Shown: piece by piece, positions 7,623 to 15,171 of the stretch | Layout of the letters: every line of letters begins with the position of its first letter | How positions within the stretch are numbered: position 1 is the stretch's first letter | Source: Clostridia bacterium | Lineage (GTDB): Bacteria; Bacillota; Clostridia; Christensenellales; Borkfalkiaceae | Reading direction: 5' to 3' | DNA: 40,616 bases | Assembly (NCBI GenBank): GCA_017886545.1 | Contig: JAGHJS010000073.1 | Coordinates: forward strand, 1 to 40,616 | The notes under the pieces: generated by a model | What the model was told of the DNA's origin: nothing | The model's database searches: none | Seen by the model: the letters and a program-made list of their open reading frames with translations, nothing else | Position numbers and translations under genes: made by a program

Positions 7623-7716
7623 ACCCGTTATCTTCTCAACCGTTGCGGCTGCGGCCGCAAGTTCTCCGATAAACGATATTCTTTTTTTATGCTTTGCGGT
7701 CGTTCCCGCAGCACAG
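7582..7716 (-). ncRNA. Candidate small structured RNA with its own promoter and terminator
   Basis: A consensus promoter (7722-7750) and an intrinsic terminator delimit an RNA of about 135 nt without a coding frame. It begins with a TGCTGCGG/CCGC-aa-AGCA hairpin. It then has a perfect TTGCGGC-CGCA-GCCGCAA hairpin closed by a TATC/GATA-type outer helix with purine-rich internal loops (GGAGAAC, GGTTGAGAA), and ends in the terminator stem. I could not match it to SRP, 6S or a known riboswitch. Confidence 0.6.
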
Positions 7717-7721
7717 CAGCG

Positions 7722-7750
7722 ATTATACAACGTATATGCGGCAAAGTCAA
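7722..7750 (-). promoter_or_regulatory. Promoter of the 7.6-kb small RNA
   Basis: TTGACT (7750-7745) and a perfect TATAAT (7727-7722) are separated by 17 bp on the minus strand, 64 bp past the stop of the SLOG gene. Confidence 0.8.
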
Positions 7751-7813
7751 CGATAGAACACAACTTTTTCAAAAAATTTTACGGGCAGGATCCTGCCGCG
7801 CAAACGCGCTTTT

Positions 7814-8266
7814 TTATACGTACAGCACGGGCTTCCCCGTCTTCTGCGCATACCGCACCGTGTAATAGGTGCCGCCCTTTTCGCACGCCCCGCGCAGGTA
7901 CGCCAGCACCATGTCGCAGCGGTCCACCATGTAGCGGTTGCGCTCGAACATGCAGCCCGTTTCATAGCGTTCGTGCAGCACCACCCGTTCGTCGCACCGC
8001 TCCAACAGCGCCGCGTACCTCTTTTTTTCGGAAAAGGGATACCGCTCGCTCTGGTCGGCGCAGGGGACGCACGCCACAAGGCGGAGCGGGAACTCCTTTT
8101 TCAGCCGTGCAAGCATCTCCCCGCACAGCAGGTCGAACCCCAGCGCCATGCCGCACAAAAAGGTGTCCGTCCCGTTCTCCAAAAGCGTGCGCAGCTTTTT
8201 ATCCGTCCCCTCCGCAGGAAAATCTTTTCCGAGCACTCTGTGCCCCGTCAGCGCGCAGGTCAGCAC
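7814..8266 (-). CDS. SLOG-family protein (DUF1273/YpsA-YoqJ type)
   Basis: The 150-residue protein has the YpsA/YoqJ layout. An N-terminal TGHR follows the first strand, CGMALGFDLLCGEML is the nucleotide-binding-type helix, and a C-terminal YTVRYAQKTGKPVLYV is present. SLOG proteins bind nucleotides or nucleotide derivatives; the ligand of this branch is unknown. The start is the GTG at 8266, preceded by AAGGAG at 8 nt. It overlaps the rsmG stop by 7 bp, so the two are co-translated. A longer upstream frame has no protein-like character. Cysteine content is high (CALTGHR, CGM, CGE, CVPC, CMF, CDM, CEK), which may be lineage-specific. Confidence 0.85.
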   Translation of the reverse strand: MLTCALTGHRVLGKDFPAEGTDKKLRTLLENGTDTFLCGMALGFDLLCGEMLARLKKEFPLRLVACVPCADQSERYPFSEKKRYAALLERCDERVVLHERYETGCMFERNRYMVDRCDMVLAYLRGACEKGGTYYTVRYAQKTGKPVLYV

Positions 8267-8970
8267 TTCTTTTTCTCCTTCGGCACGCCGAGCGGGTCGC
8301 TCCGCTCCTTTCCGCGCCCGCGCGGGTACGCAGCGGGCGTGCGTTTCACCTTGTCCGCCACGACCAGCGTCCGTTCGTCTTCCTCCCCGCGCAAAAACAG
8401 CTTTTCGGCAAGGCGCAGCCTGAGCCCGAGCAAATCGAAAGCGCCCTTCGCTTCGGCGATCTCCTCCTCCGCGCGCCCCTTGTACGCCACGAACGCGCCG
8501 CCTTCTTTTACAAACGGCGCGCAGTACTCCGCCAGCGTCGCCAGCCGCGCCACCGCGCGCGCCGTGCATATGCCGAACCGTTCGCGGAACGCAGGGTCCC
8601 GCCCCGCGTCCTCCGCACGCAGCGGATGCACCTGTGCGTGCAGCCCGAGTTTATCCACAACTTCACACAAAAATCCGCACTTTTTATGCGAACTTTCAAA
8701 CAGATCGAACTGCAGGTCCTCCCGCACGATGAGCAAGGGCAATGAGGGGAACCCCGCTCCCGACCCAACTTCCGCGCACCGCGCACCATACGGAAAGTAC
8801 GTTTCGCCCGTCAGGCTGTCGAAAAAATGCTTTTTATAGCATTCCTCCCTGTCCGTGATGCGGGTCAGGTTGAACTTTTCATTATAAAACAGGAGCAGGT
8901 CGTAAAACAATCCGAATTTTTCACCCGTTTTTCCGCTTGTAAGCAGCTTTTCCGCTTCGTTTTGTTCCAT
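8260..8970 (-). CDS. rsmG: 16S rRNA (guanine527-N7)-methyltransferase RsmG
   Basis: The 236-residue SAM-dependent enzyme methylates G527 of 16S rRNA. Visible signatures are YNEKFNLTRITD, the motif I region AEVGSGAGFPSLPLLI, and TARAVARLATLAEYC followed by KGRAEEEI. The length is normal. The preferred start is the ATG at 8970 (MEQNEAEKLL). A TATAAT box ends only 6 bp upstream, so the mRNA would have almost no leader. The longer in-frame start at 9069 would read through the DnaA-box region and is not favoured. It is often next to the dnaA-dnaN or jag-yidC clusters, as here. The 3' end carries a basic, low-complexity tail. Confidence 0.93.
   Translation of the reverse strand: MEQNEAEKLLTSGKTGEKFGLFYDLLLFYNEKFNLTRITDREECYKKHFFDSLTGETYFPYGARCAEVGSGAGFPSLPLLIVREDLQFDLFESSHKKCGFLCEVVDKLGLHAQVHPLRAEDAGRDPAFRERFGICTARAVARLATLAEYCAPFVKEGGAFVAYKGRAEEEIAEAKGAFDLLGLRLRLAEKLFLRGEEDERTLVVADKVKRTPAAYPRGRGKERSDPLGVPKEKKKC
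8651..8659 (+). promoter_or_regulatory. DnaA box inside rsmG
   Basis: TTATCCACA is a perfect consensus match. It encodes part of VVDKL on the other strand, so it may be coincidental. Confidence 0.35.
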
Positions 8971-8976
8971 ATCGCC

Positions 8977-8985
8977 ATTATACCA
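8977..8985 (-). promoter_or_regulatory. Extended -10 promoter of rsmG (leaderless)
   Basis: On the minus strand TGGTATAAT (TG plus a perfect -10) is followed after 6 bp by the rsmG ATG. No good -35 is visible. The transcription start would fall on or next to the A of ATG. Confidence 0.55.
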
Positions 8986-8990
8986 TATTT

Positions 8991-9375
8991 TTCCGCGCGC
9001 CGCTACTTTTTCACACCTCTCTCCCCGAATGTTCCTTATTGTGGAAAAGTTCTGTTCTTTTGTAGGCAACTTCCCCGCCCGTTCCGTTTTTCCGCCTTTT
9101 TTCTCCCTCTTTTTCCGTCGGGCGTGTTTTTCTCCCTACAATTCCACTTTGCTTCAACACCGCGCCGCACACACCTTTCCACAGGAACGCCCCTCTTTTT
9201 TTCTTCTGATTTCCGCTCTTTTTTCTTGCTTTTTGCCCCCTTTTCCACTATAATAATAGCATGCGCGGAAGGGGCGGAAAGGGCTGTTCACATTTCCACA
9301 GCGCTTATTATTATATTTACCGTTTATAAGAATAAATCTTTTATTTTTATCCCGCGGCAGGAAGGAGGAACCTCT
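8991..9375. other. Candidate replication origin (oriC) between rsmG and dnaN
   Basis: This 385-bp gap lies where gene direction diverges. DnaA-box-like sites are TGTGGAAAA (9040-9048), CTTTCCACA (9175-9183), TTTTCCACT (9241-9249) and ATTTCCACA (9292-9300). A nearly pure A/T stretch follows at about 9303-9350 and could be the unwinding element. The plus strand between 9050 and 9245 is unusually pyrimidine-rich. None of the boxes is a perfect TTATCCACA, so the call is an inference. Confidence 0.5.
9226..9254 (+). promoter_or_regulatory. Probable dnaN promoter
   Basis: TTGCTT and a perfect TATAAT (9249-9254) are spaced 17 bp. The DnaA-box-like TTTTCCACT covers the end of the spacer and the first base of the -10, so DnaA binding could control it. 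Confidence 0.5.
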
Positions 9376-10473
9376 ATGAAGATCGTATGCGAAGGCGTAG
9401 AACTTTCGGACGCAGTCGGCAAAGTCGTCAAAGCGTGCAGCGTGCGCACGACGAACCCGCTTTTGGAGTGCATCAAGCTCACCGCCGAAAACGACGGGCT
9501 CATCCTGCTCGCGACCGACGGCGAACTCTCCATTCAGAAAAAGATCCGCGCGGAAGTGTTTGAAGAGGGCAGCGTCTGCGTGCCCGGCAAATACTTCGCC
9601 GAATTTATCAAGCGCCTGGAGCGCGAACAGATCACCCTCGCCTCCGAAGGCGAACGGCTGGATATCCGCTATGCCGATTCCGAAAGCTCGCTGCAAACGC
9701 TCTCCGCGGACGATTTTCCCCGCGTGGACGCGGTCGTGGAAGAAAAGAGGGTCGCCCTCACCTCCAAAAACCTCAAAGAACTCATCGCAAAAACGGTGTT
9801 CTGCTGCGCGCAGGACGATTCCCGCCCCGTGCTCAAAGGCTGCCTCATCCAGGCGCAGGAGGGGATGATCCGCTTCACCGCGCTGGACGGCTACCGCATG
9901 GCGGTGTGCGAAAAGAACCTGGACGAGATCCGCGGCGACATAAAGATCATCTGCCCCGGCAGGGCGCTCACCGAAATTTCGCGCATGCTCGGCGCGGACG
10001 AAGAGGAGATCGAAATTTTCGTGCAGAACAACGCGCTGCGCGTGAGCATCGAAAACACGGTGCTGACGGCGCGTTTGTACGAAGGGGAATTCGTCAACGT
10101 CGCGAACATCGTTCCGCACGAATTCATGAGCGAAGTCATCGCGGAACGCGCCGCTCTTGCCGAAAGCGTGGAACGCGCGGCGGTGCTCGCGCGCACCGAT
10201 AAGAGCAGCATCGTGCTGTTCGACATCAAAGAGGATCAGATGAACGTATCCTCGAACACCTCCGTCGGCAGGGTGGACGAAACGGTGAAGATCCTTCTGG
10301 AAGGCAAAGACGTGACCATCGCGCTCAACAGCAAGTACGTGAGCGAATGCATTTCCGCCGTGACCGACGAAAAGATCCGCATCGGGCTGAACGGTTCCGT
10401 TTCGCCCTGCGTCGTGACGCCCGTCACGGGGAACGAATTTCTGTACCTGATCCTGCCCGTGCGCACGTCGTGA
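9376..10473 (+). CDS. dnaN: DNA polymerase III beta subunit (sliding clamp)
   Basis: The 365-residue ring-forming clamp tethers DNA polymerase III to DNA. The product starts MKIVCEGVELSDAVGKVVKA. It shows the three clamp domains, with typical segments LLATDGELSIQ, DGYRMAVCEK in domain 2 and the C-terminal FLYLILPVRTS, where partner proteins bind. The ATG at 9376 has GGAGG 7 nt upstream. The frame is open for another 183 codons upstream, but that part translates the origin region. dnaA does not precede it and recF/gyrB do not follow; rpmH comes next instead. Confidence 0.97.
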   Translation: MKIVCEGVELSDAVGKVVKACSVRTTNPLLECIKLTAENDGLILLATDGELSIQKKIRAEVFEEGSVCVPGKYFAEFIKRLEREQITLASEGERLDIRYADSESSLQTLSADDFPRVDAVVEEKRVALTSKNLKELIAKTVFCCAQDDSRPVLKGCLIQAQEGMIRFTALDGYRMAVCEKNLDEIRGDIKIICPGRALTEISRMLGADEEEIEIFVQNNALRVSIENTVLTARLYEGEFVNVANIVPHEFMSEVIAERAALAESVERAAVLARTDKSSIVLFDIKEDQMNVSSNTSVGRVDETVKILLEGKDVTIALNSKYVSECISAVTDEKIRIGLNGSVSPCVVTPVTGNEFLYLILPVRTS

Positions 10474-10525
10474 GAAGAAAGTACGTAAAAACGGGTAAAA
10501 ATCAACGTATTGCGCCGAAAATCGA

Positions 10526-10555
10526 TTGACAGCGCGCGGAAACGTTTAGTATAAT
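10526..10555 (+). promoter_or_regulatory. Promoter of rpmH-rnpA
   Basis: A perfect TTGACA (10526-10531) and a perfect TATAAT (10550-10555) are spaced 18 bp, with rpmH starting 42 bp further on. Confidence 0.85.
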
Positions 10556-10597
10556 GACAGAGATTCACTATAAATAAAAAAGCAGGAGATAAAAAAG

Positions 10598-10732
10598 ATG
10601 AAAAGGACATACCAGCCCAAAAAGAGGCAGAGGAGCAAAGTGCACGGGTTCAGGCAGCGCATGAAGACGCAGGGCGGAAGGAATACCCTGAAGCGCCGCC
10701 GCAACAAGGGCAGGAAAAAGCTCTCCGCATAA
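10598..10732 (+). CDS. rpmH: 50S ribosomal protein L34
   Basis: The 44-residue, very basic protein starts [19 protein letters not shown] and ends [10 protein letters not shown], the textbook L34 sequence. AGGAG lies 10 nt before the ATG. It heads the rpmH-rnpA-yidD-yidC-jag operon, which supplies a ribosomal protein, a tRNA processing factor and the membrane insertion machinery. Its own strong promoter lies just downstream of dnaN. Confidence 0.97.
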   Translation: MKRTYQPKKRQRSKVHGFRQRMKTQGGRNTLKRRRNKGRKKLSA

Positions 10733-10754
10733 ACGGGCGTAAAAAAGGTGTGCG

Positions 10755-11099
10755 GTGTATACCAGGATAAAAAAGAACAATGATTTCAAAAAGTTGTTTA
10801 CAAGGGGAAAAAAGTTTTTTTCCCCTGCTTTAATTATTCTGTATATGCCGTCGGAAAAGCTGTCGATGGGGCTTTGCGTGAGCAAAAAGCACGGAAAAAG
10901 CGTGCAGAGGAACCGTATCAAACGGCTGCTGCGCGAAGCGTTCCGCCGCTGCGCCGCCGAGTGCGGCGGGGCAAAGGCCGCCGTACTGCTCATCCCGAAG
11001 CAGGCGGAGGAATATTCCTTTGCCCGCTTTGAACAGGGCATCCGCGCCTTTTTCGCCAAAACGCGGAGGGAAACGGAAGGTTGCAAAAAGCAAGGCTGA
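10755..11099 (+). CDS. rnpA: Ribonuclease P protein component
   Basis: The 114-residue basic protein assists the RNase P RNA in removing tRNA 5' leaders. It shows the family RNR-type motif [16 protein letters not shown] at about 49-64, an N-terminal [17 protein letters not shown] and [10 protein letters not shown]. The start is a GTG at 10755, with AAGGTG about 6 nt upstream. Its last 19 bp overlap yidD, as in many Firmicutes. The gene for the RNase P RNA itself is not in the window. Confidence 0.95.
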   Translation: MYTRIKKNNDFKKLFTRGKKFFSPALIILYMPSEKLSMGLCVSKKHGKSVQRNRIKRLLREAFRRCAAECGGAKAAVLLIPKQAEEYSFARFEQGIRAFFAKTRRETEGCKKQG

Positions 11100-11368
11100 T
11101 CTGGAAGGCGCTGCGCAGAACGGTGCTTTTTCCGTTTATCAAAGTGTTTCTGATGCACCTGATCGTGTTCTATCAGAAGTATTTTTCCAAACAGACGTGC
11201 ATGTTCCGCCCCACCTGTTCGCAATACATGCTGGAGGCGATCAACAACCACGGCGTACTGATCGGCATTCTGCTGGGCAGCTGGCGCATCCTGCGCTGCA
11301 ATCCGTTCACGAAGGGCGGGTACGATCCCGTGCCCGAAAATTATTTCAAGGTGCGCTGGCTGTATTAG
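11081..11368 (+). CDS. yidD: Membrane protein insertion efficiency factor YidD
   Basis: The 95-residue protein has the YidD core: [19 protein letters not shown], then [19 protein letters not shown], then YDPVPENY. It is a small amphipathic membrane-associated helper of YidC-dependent insertion. The start is a TTG at 11081, with GGAGGG 10 nt upstream and inside rnpA. It is followed 30 bp later by yidC, its functional partner. Confidence 0.95.
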   Translation: MQKARLIWKALRRTVLFPFIKVFLMHLIVFYQKYFSKQTCMFRPTCSQYMLEAINNHGVLIGILLGSWRILRCNPFTKGGYDPVPENYFKVRWLY

Positions 11369-11398
11369 CCGCAATCCGGTTTTAAGAGGAAACCCGCA

Positions 11399-12964
11399 TT
11401 GAACATTCCTATCCTGATCGAGAATTTCGGCGTAACGCTGGATTGGCTCGGCACGGCGATCCAATGGCTGATCGGCATCGGTCCGATCGTCGGCGTCGGC
11501 ATCATTCTGTTCACGATCATATTAAAGACGGTCGTCCTGCCACTGGACGCGTTCTCCAAAGTAAAGATGAGGAAAAACAACCTCAAAATGGAGAAGATGC
11601 GCCCGCAGCTCGAAAAATTGCAGAAGCAGTACGCGAACGACAAGCAGGCATACAACGCCAAAATGATGGAGCTGTACAAAAAGAACGGCTATTCCATGCT
11701 CGGCCCCTGCCTGCCCATGATCGTAACGCTCGTCATCTTCATTTTCGTGATGAGCGCCTTTTCCAGCTACTCGAATTACACCAACCTGCACACCTACGAG
11801 CAGATGGCGGAGTCGTACAACGCCGCGATCTTGCAGTATTCGGTCGGAGCGGAGGACGAAGAAGCCGTTACGACGGACAGCGATTGGACGGCGTTTTATA
11901 CGGGTTCGGGCGACGAACAGGTGTTCCAGTATTACAGGATGGAGCGCGTGTATAACAGCGACGCGGCAGACTGTCTGATCGAAACGCGGGTGACCTACTA
12001 CTACGATCCCCCGACGGAAACGGAGGAAGAAGGGGTCTACACCGAAGAAGAGCTTGCGGCGCTCACGCCCGAAGAACGGGAAACCTACCTTGACGGTCTG
12101 CTCGCCGAAAACAAGACGAGCGGCATCATCAGCACGAGCTACACCGTCAAAACGGCGGCAGTGCTCGCCGCGGCAGAGTCGGAGGACGAAGCGTTCGCGC
12201 CCGTCGCCGCCGCCGCCGAAAAACTTAAAAACAACACCTATCAGGACAACGAAGGCTTCACCGCCAACGATTACCGTGCGCGCGAGATCATGCAGCAGGT
12301 CGGCAGGGATGCGTCCAGCAACATTTATTACAGCGTGCGCGACAGCTTTCTGTGGGTGAACAACATCTGGGAGCCGGACGTATCGTACGAGCACCCCGTC
12401 AAAATGCCGAACGTCACGAACAGCCTGTTCACGCAGGAGATGTTCAACGAGCTGACGTACAACCTTTCGGCGGAAAAAGCGGCGCCGAACGGGTACTTCA
12501 TCCTCATCATCCTCTCCATCGGGTTCATGTTCCTGTCGCAGTTCATCCTTTCGCGCAGCCAGAAGGCGCAGAACGAACTGCAGACGGCGGACGGGCGCGG
12601 CAAAAAGACGCAGAAGATCATGATGATCGTCATGCCCGTCATCTACGGTATTTTCGCCTTCTTCTACAGCGCGGCGTTCACTATTTACATGATCACGAGC
12701 AGCGTGTACAACGTCGTCAGCACCCTTATCATCAACGCGATCATAGACCGGCGCTTCCGCAAACGCGAAGAGCAGGAGATCCAGGATAAATACAACAAGC
12801 GCCTGCCGCAGCACGCTGCAAGCGGCGCCGTAAGCAAAGCGAGCGCCGGCACGAACAACCGGCAGAGCGTGAACAAGCAGCTCAGGCAGAACAAGCTGCG
12901 CATAAGCGAGAAGGAGAAAAAGTCCGCCGACACGAACCGGGAAAAGCGGAACGGAGGAAAATAA
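11399..12964 (+). CDS. yidC: Membrane protein insertase YidC/OxaI, with large extra loop
   Basis: The 521-residue insertase places membrane proteins together with or without SecYEG. The core is normal: a helix at about 23-48 with the LPLDAFSKVKM segment, the coiled amphipathic hairpin KMRPQLEKLQKQYANDKQ, a second helix near 105-125 (MLGPCLPMIVTLVIFIFVM), and a C-terminal helix group from about 365 (YFILIILSIGFMFLSQFIL). Between about 135 and 360 lies an acidic, Tyr/Thr-rich insertion on the outer face. Firmicute YidC proteins are usually below 300 residues, so this is a large lineage-specific insertion. The start is a TTG with AAGAGGA 8 nt upstream. The basic C-terminal tail is typical of forms that contact ribosomes. 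Confidence 0.95.
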   Translation: MNIPILIENFGVTLDWLGTAIQWLIGIGPIVGVGIILFTIILKTVVLPLDAFSKVKMRKNNLKMEKMRPQLEKLQKQYANDKQAYNAKMMELYKKNGYSMLGPCLPMIVTLVIFIFVMSAFSSYSNYTNLHTYEQMAESYNAAILQYSVGAEDEEAVTTDSDWTAFYTGSGDEQVFQYYRMERVYNSDAADCLIETRVTYYYDPPTETEEEGVYTEEELAALTPEERETYLDGLLAENKTSGIISTSYTVKTAAVLAAAESEDEAFAPVAAAAEKLKNNTYQDNEGFTANDYRAREIMQQVGRDASSNIYYSVRDSFLWVNNIWEPDVSYEHPVKMPNVTNSLFTQEMFNELTYNLSAEKAAPNGYFILIILSIGFMFLSQFILSRSQKAQNELQTADGRGKKTQKIMMIVMPVIYGIFAFFYSAAFTIYMITSSVYNVVSTLIINAIIDRRFRKREEQEIQDKYNKRLPQHAASGAVSKASAGTNNRQSVNKQLRQNKLRISEKEKKSADTNREKRNGGK

Positions 12965-12967
12965 AGC

Positions 12968-13891
12968 ATGAAGGAATACGAATTCAGCGGAAAGACGGTG
13001 GAAGAAGCCGTCGAAGAAGGGCTTGCCGCCCTTTCGCTCACGCGCGAGCAGGCGGAGATCGTCGTGCTCGAAGAGGGGAAAAAGGGAGGGCTGTTCTCCA
13101 AAGGGGTCAAGGCCCGCGTAAAGATCGGAAAAAAAATGAGCGACGGCGAGCGCGCGGCGCAGTTCCTCGAAGGGCTGTTCCCGCTCATGCACATCGCCGC
13201 AACGGCGGAGCTGACCGAAGGGGAGCAGATGCACATCAACATCGTGACCCCGAACAGCTATGCCGTCATCGGGCACCGCGGCGAGATCCTCGACGCGATG
13301 CAGGTGCTTGCGGGCGCCGTTGCGAACATCGGCAGGGAAGAGTATGAGCGCGTGGTCGTGGACTGCGAAAACTACCGCGAAAAGCGCGAGCAGACGCTGC
13401 GCCGTTTGGCGGGCCGCCTGGCGGAAAAGGCAGTGCGCACAGGCAGGAAAGTTTCGCTCGAACCCATGACGCCGTACGAGCGCCGCATCATCCATTCGGC
13501 GCTGGCAGACAACACCGAAGTCAAAACGGCGAGCGAGGGCAAGGAACCCGCGCGTTACATCGTCGTCATCCCCAACAACCTGCGCAGCGACCGCCCGTAC
13601 AGCGACCGCCGCGGGTACGACCGCGACCGCAGGGGGTATGACCGTGACCGCAGGGGCGGGTACGACCGCCCGTACGGCGACCGCCGCGGCGGGTATGACC
13701 GCGACCGCAGAGAAGGCGGGTACGACCGCGACAGGCGTGACGGCTACGACCGTGACCGCAGAGGCGGGTACGAGCGCAGGGAGCGCCCCTCTTCGCCCCG
13801 CCCCGCAAAGCGTACGCCGTACTTCGGCACCTACCTCGGCAACAGCGGCGCAGGCAAAAAGGAAGAAGACACGAACAAAGAGGAAGAATGA
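12968..13891 (+). CDS. jag: Jag/KhpB (EloR) RNA-binding protein with YDRDRRGG-repeat tail
   Basis: The 307-residue RNA-binding protein is linked to cell elongation and, with KhpA, to small-RNA binding. It has a Jag_N domain (1-50, ending KGGLFSKG), a type II KH domain (about 85-145, IGHRGEILDAMQ) and an R3H domain with R172-x3-H176 (ERRIIHSAL). Then comes an unusual tail, about 207-272, made of repeats of the type GYDRDRRGGYDR, and an acidic end. Arg/Gly/Tyr-rich tails are rare in Jag and resemble RGG-type RNA-binding or condensate-forming regions. The gene is 3 bp from yidC, in the usual operon order. Confidence 0.95.
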   Translation: MKEYEFSGKTVEEAVEEGLAALSLTREQAEIVVLEEGKKGGLFSKGVKARVKIGKKMSDGERAAQFLEGLFPLMHIAATAELTEGEQMHINIVTPNSYAVIGHRGEILDAMQVLAGAVANIGREEYERVVVDCENYREKREQTLRRLAGRLAEKAVRTGRKVSLEPMTPYERRIIHSALADNTEVKTASEGKEPARYIVVIPNNLRSDRPYSDRRGYDRDRRGYDRDRRGGYDRPYGDRRGGYDRDRREGGYDRDRRDGYDRDRRGGYERRERPSSPRPAKRTPYFGTYLGNSGAGKKEEDTNKEEE

Positions 13892-13899
13892 TGCAAAAA

Positions 13900-13931
13900 A
13901 GCAGCCGGAACCAACGCGTTTCGGCTGTTTT
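13900..13931 (+). terminator. Weak hairpin after jag
   Basis: GCAGCCG pairs with CGGCTGT, followed by only three or four T. It may give partial termination before the M16 gene. Confidence 0.4.
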
Positions 13932-13970
13932 CGCAACGTGCGCCCACAGGGGCGGCGGGGGTAAATAGGA

Positions 13971-15164
13971 ATGCGATTCGAAGGAGAATCCCGCGAACAA
14001 TTAAAAAACGGCGCGACGCTGCTTCTGCACCGCGCGCCCGCGCTCAACACCGTTTCGTTCACGCTGGTGCTTCCCTTCGCTCCCGCTGAGCCGGCGGGGC
14101 TGTACCATTACATCGAACATCTCTTTTTCGAGCGTGCGGGCGAGCTGCGCGCCAAAGAGATCAACGCCGCCATGACGGCGAACGGATCGGAGATCAACGG
14201 GTTCACGGCGCAGAACTACATGTGTTTCTCCTTCACCTGCCGCAGGGCGGTGTTCCAAAGCCAGCTTTCGCTTCTGTATGCCATGCTTTCGCAGCGCGAA
14301 TACGGCGAAGAGGAGATGGAGCGCGTGCTGCCCGTCATCCGCAACGAGATGTTCGAGGACAATTTTTACGACGTCCGTTCGGGCGACGTGATCCGTTCGC
14401 TCTGGTTCGACAAGCGCTACAACCAGTCCGTGCTCGGCGACATGCGCGACCTCGAAGAGGCGACGGACGAAGAGCTGGATTCCTGCCGCCGCATGCTGTT
14501 CAACAAGGGCATGTGCGCCTTTCTGGCGGGCGGCTTTGCCGAAGAGGACGCGGCGCTCGTACGCGGAACGTTCGGGCAGATGCCGCTGCAGCCCTTCCGC
14601 GTCCCGCCGCCGCAGGAACGCCTGCACGACGAAACGCCCGTCAACCGCCGTGGCAGGGGCAGGGAACTGCAGGCGCTCGTCACCTACCACGTCACCGACG
14701 CGGACAGGGAGCTGAAACTCGCGGCGCACTGGCTGCGCAGCGGGCTGTTCGACGGATTGGACGCGCCCGTGTTCGCCTTTTTCGAGGAATGGGGGTTCAA
14801 GTTCTATTCGGTGGAGGCGGATTTCGCCATCCGCGGCGACGAACTCGTCTTTTCCTACCTCGCCTATATTCAGAAAAAGGAAAAGAGCCTGTTCGAAGTG
14901 CTCGTCTCCCGCTTTGAAAAGACGGGCGAAAAGGCGGATTTTGTCGGGCTTTCGCGCCCCTATCTGTACGACGACCTGCTTCTTCTGCCCGACAGCCCCG
15001 AACGCCTCTGTTCGCATTACATGGAGGTGTGGGCGGACCTCGGCGAGCCCGTCACCCTCACCGAAGAGGCGGCGTTTGCCGAAGGGCTGACCAACGAAAA
15101 ACTTGCGGCGCTGTGGCGGCGCGTCGCCTCCTCGCTGCGCCGCATCTTCTACATCGCCAAGTGA
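13971..15164 (+). CDS. M16 family zinc metallopeptidase
   Basis: The 397-residue protease of the pitrilysin/insulinase type has the inverted zinc motif HYIEH at 46-50. The third ligand Glu126 lies in VIRNEMFED, 76 residues after the second His as in the family. It has no signal peptide, so it acts in the cytoplasm. Firmicutes often carry two paired M16 proteins (YmfF/YmfH type); only one is here. The second half is diverged and probably gives the non-catalytic lobe. A downstream ATP-grasp gene starts 7 bp after its stop. The substrate is unknown. Confidence 0.85.
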   Translation: MRFEGESREQLKNGATLLLHRAPALNTVSFTLVLPFAPAEPAGLYHYIEHLFFERAGELRAKEINAAMTANGSEINGFTAQNYMCFSFTCRRAVFQSQLSLLYAMLSQREYGEEEMERVLPVIRNEMFEDNFYDVRSGDVIRSLWFDKRYNQSVLGDMRDLEEATDEELDSCRRMLFNKGMCAFLAGGFAEEDAALVRGTFGQMPLQPFRVPPPQERLHDETPVNRRGRGRELQALVTYHVTDADRELKLAAHWLRSGLFDGLDAPVFAFFEEWGFKFYSVEADFAIRGDELVFSYLAYIQKKEKSLFEVLVSRFEKTGEKADFVGLSRPYLYDDLLLLPDSPERLCSHYMEVWADLGEPVTLTEEAAFAEGLTNEKLAALWRRVASSLRRIFYIAK

Positions 15165-15171
15165 GGGAACT

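Noticed and set aside
13610-13770. A repeat array such as CRISPR in jag
   Set aside because: The repeats are in frame, irregular in spacing and encode YDRDRRGG units.
11522-14062. An 846-codon open frame antisense to yidC and jag
   Set aside because: High-GC coding DNA often leaves long open antisense frames; the composition is rich in Arg/Val/His and the sense genes are certain.
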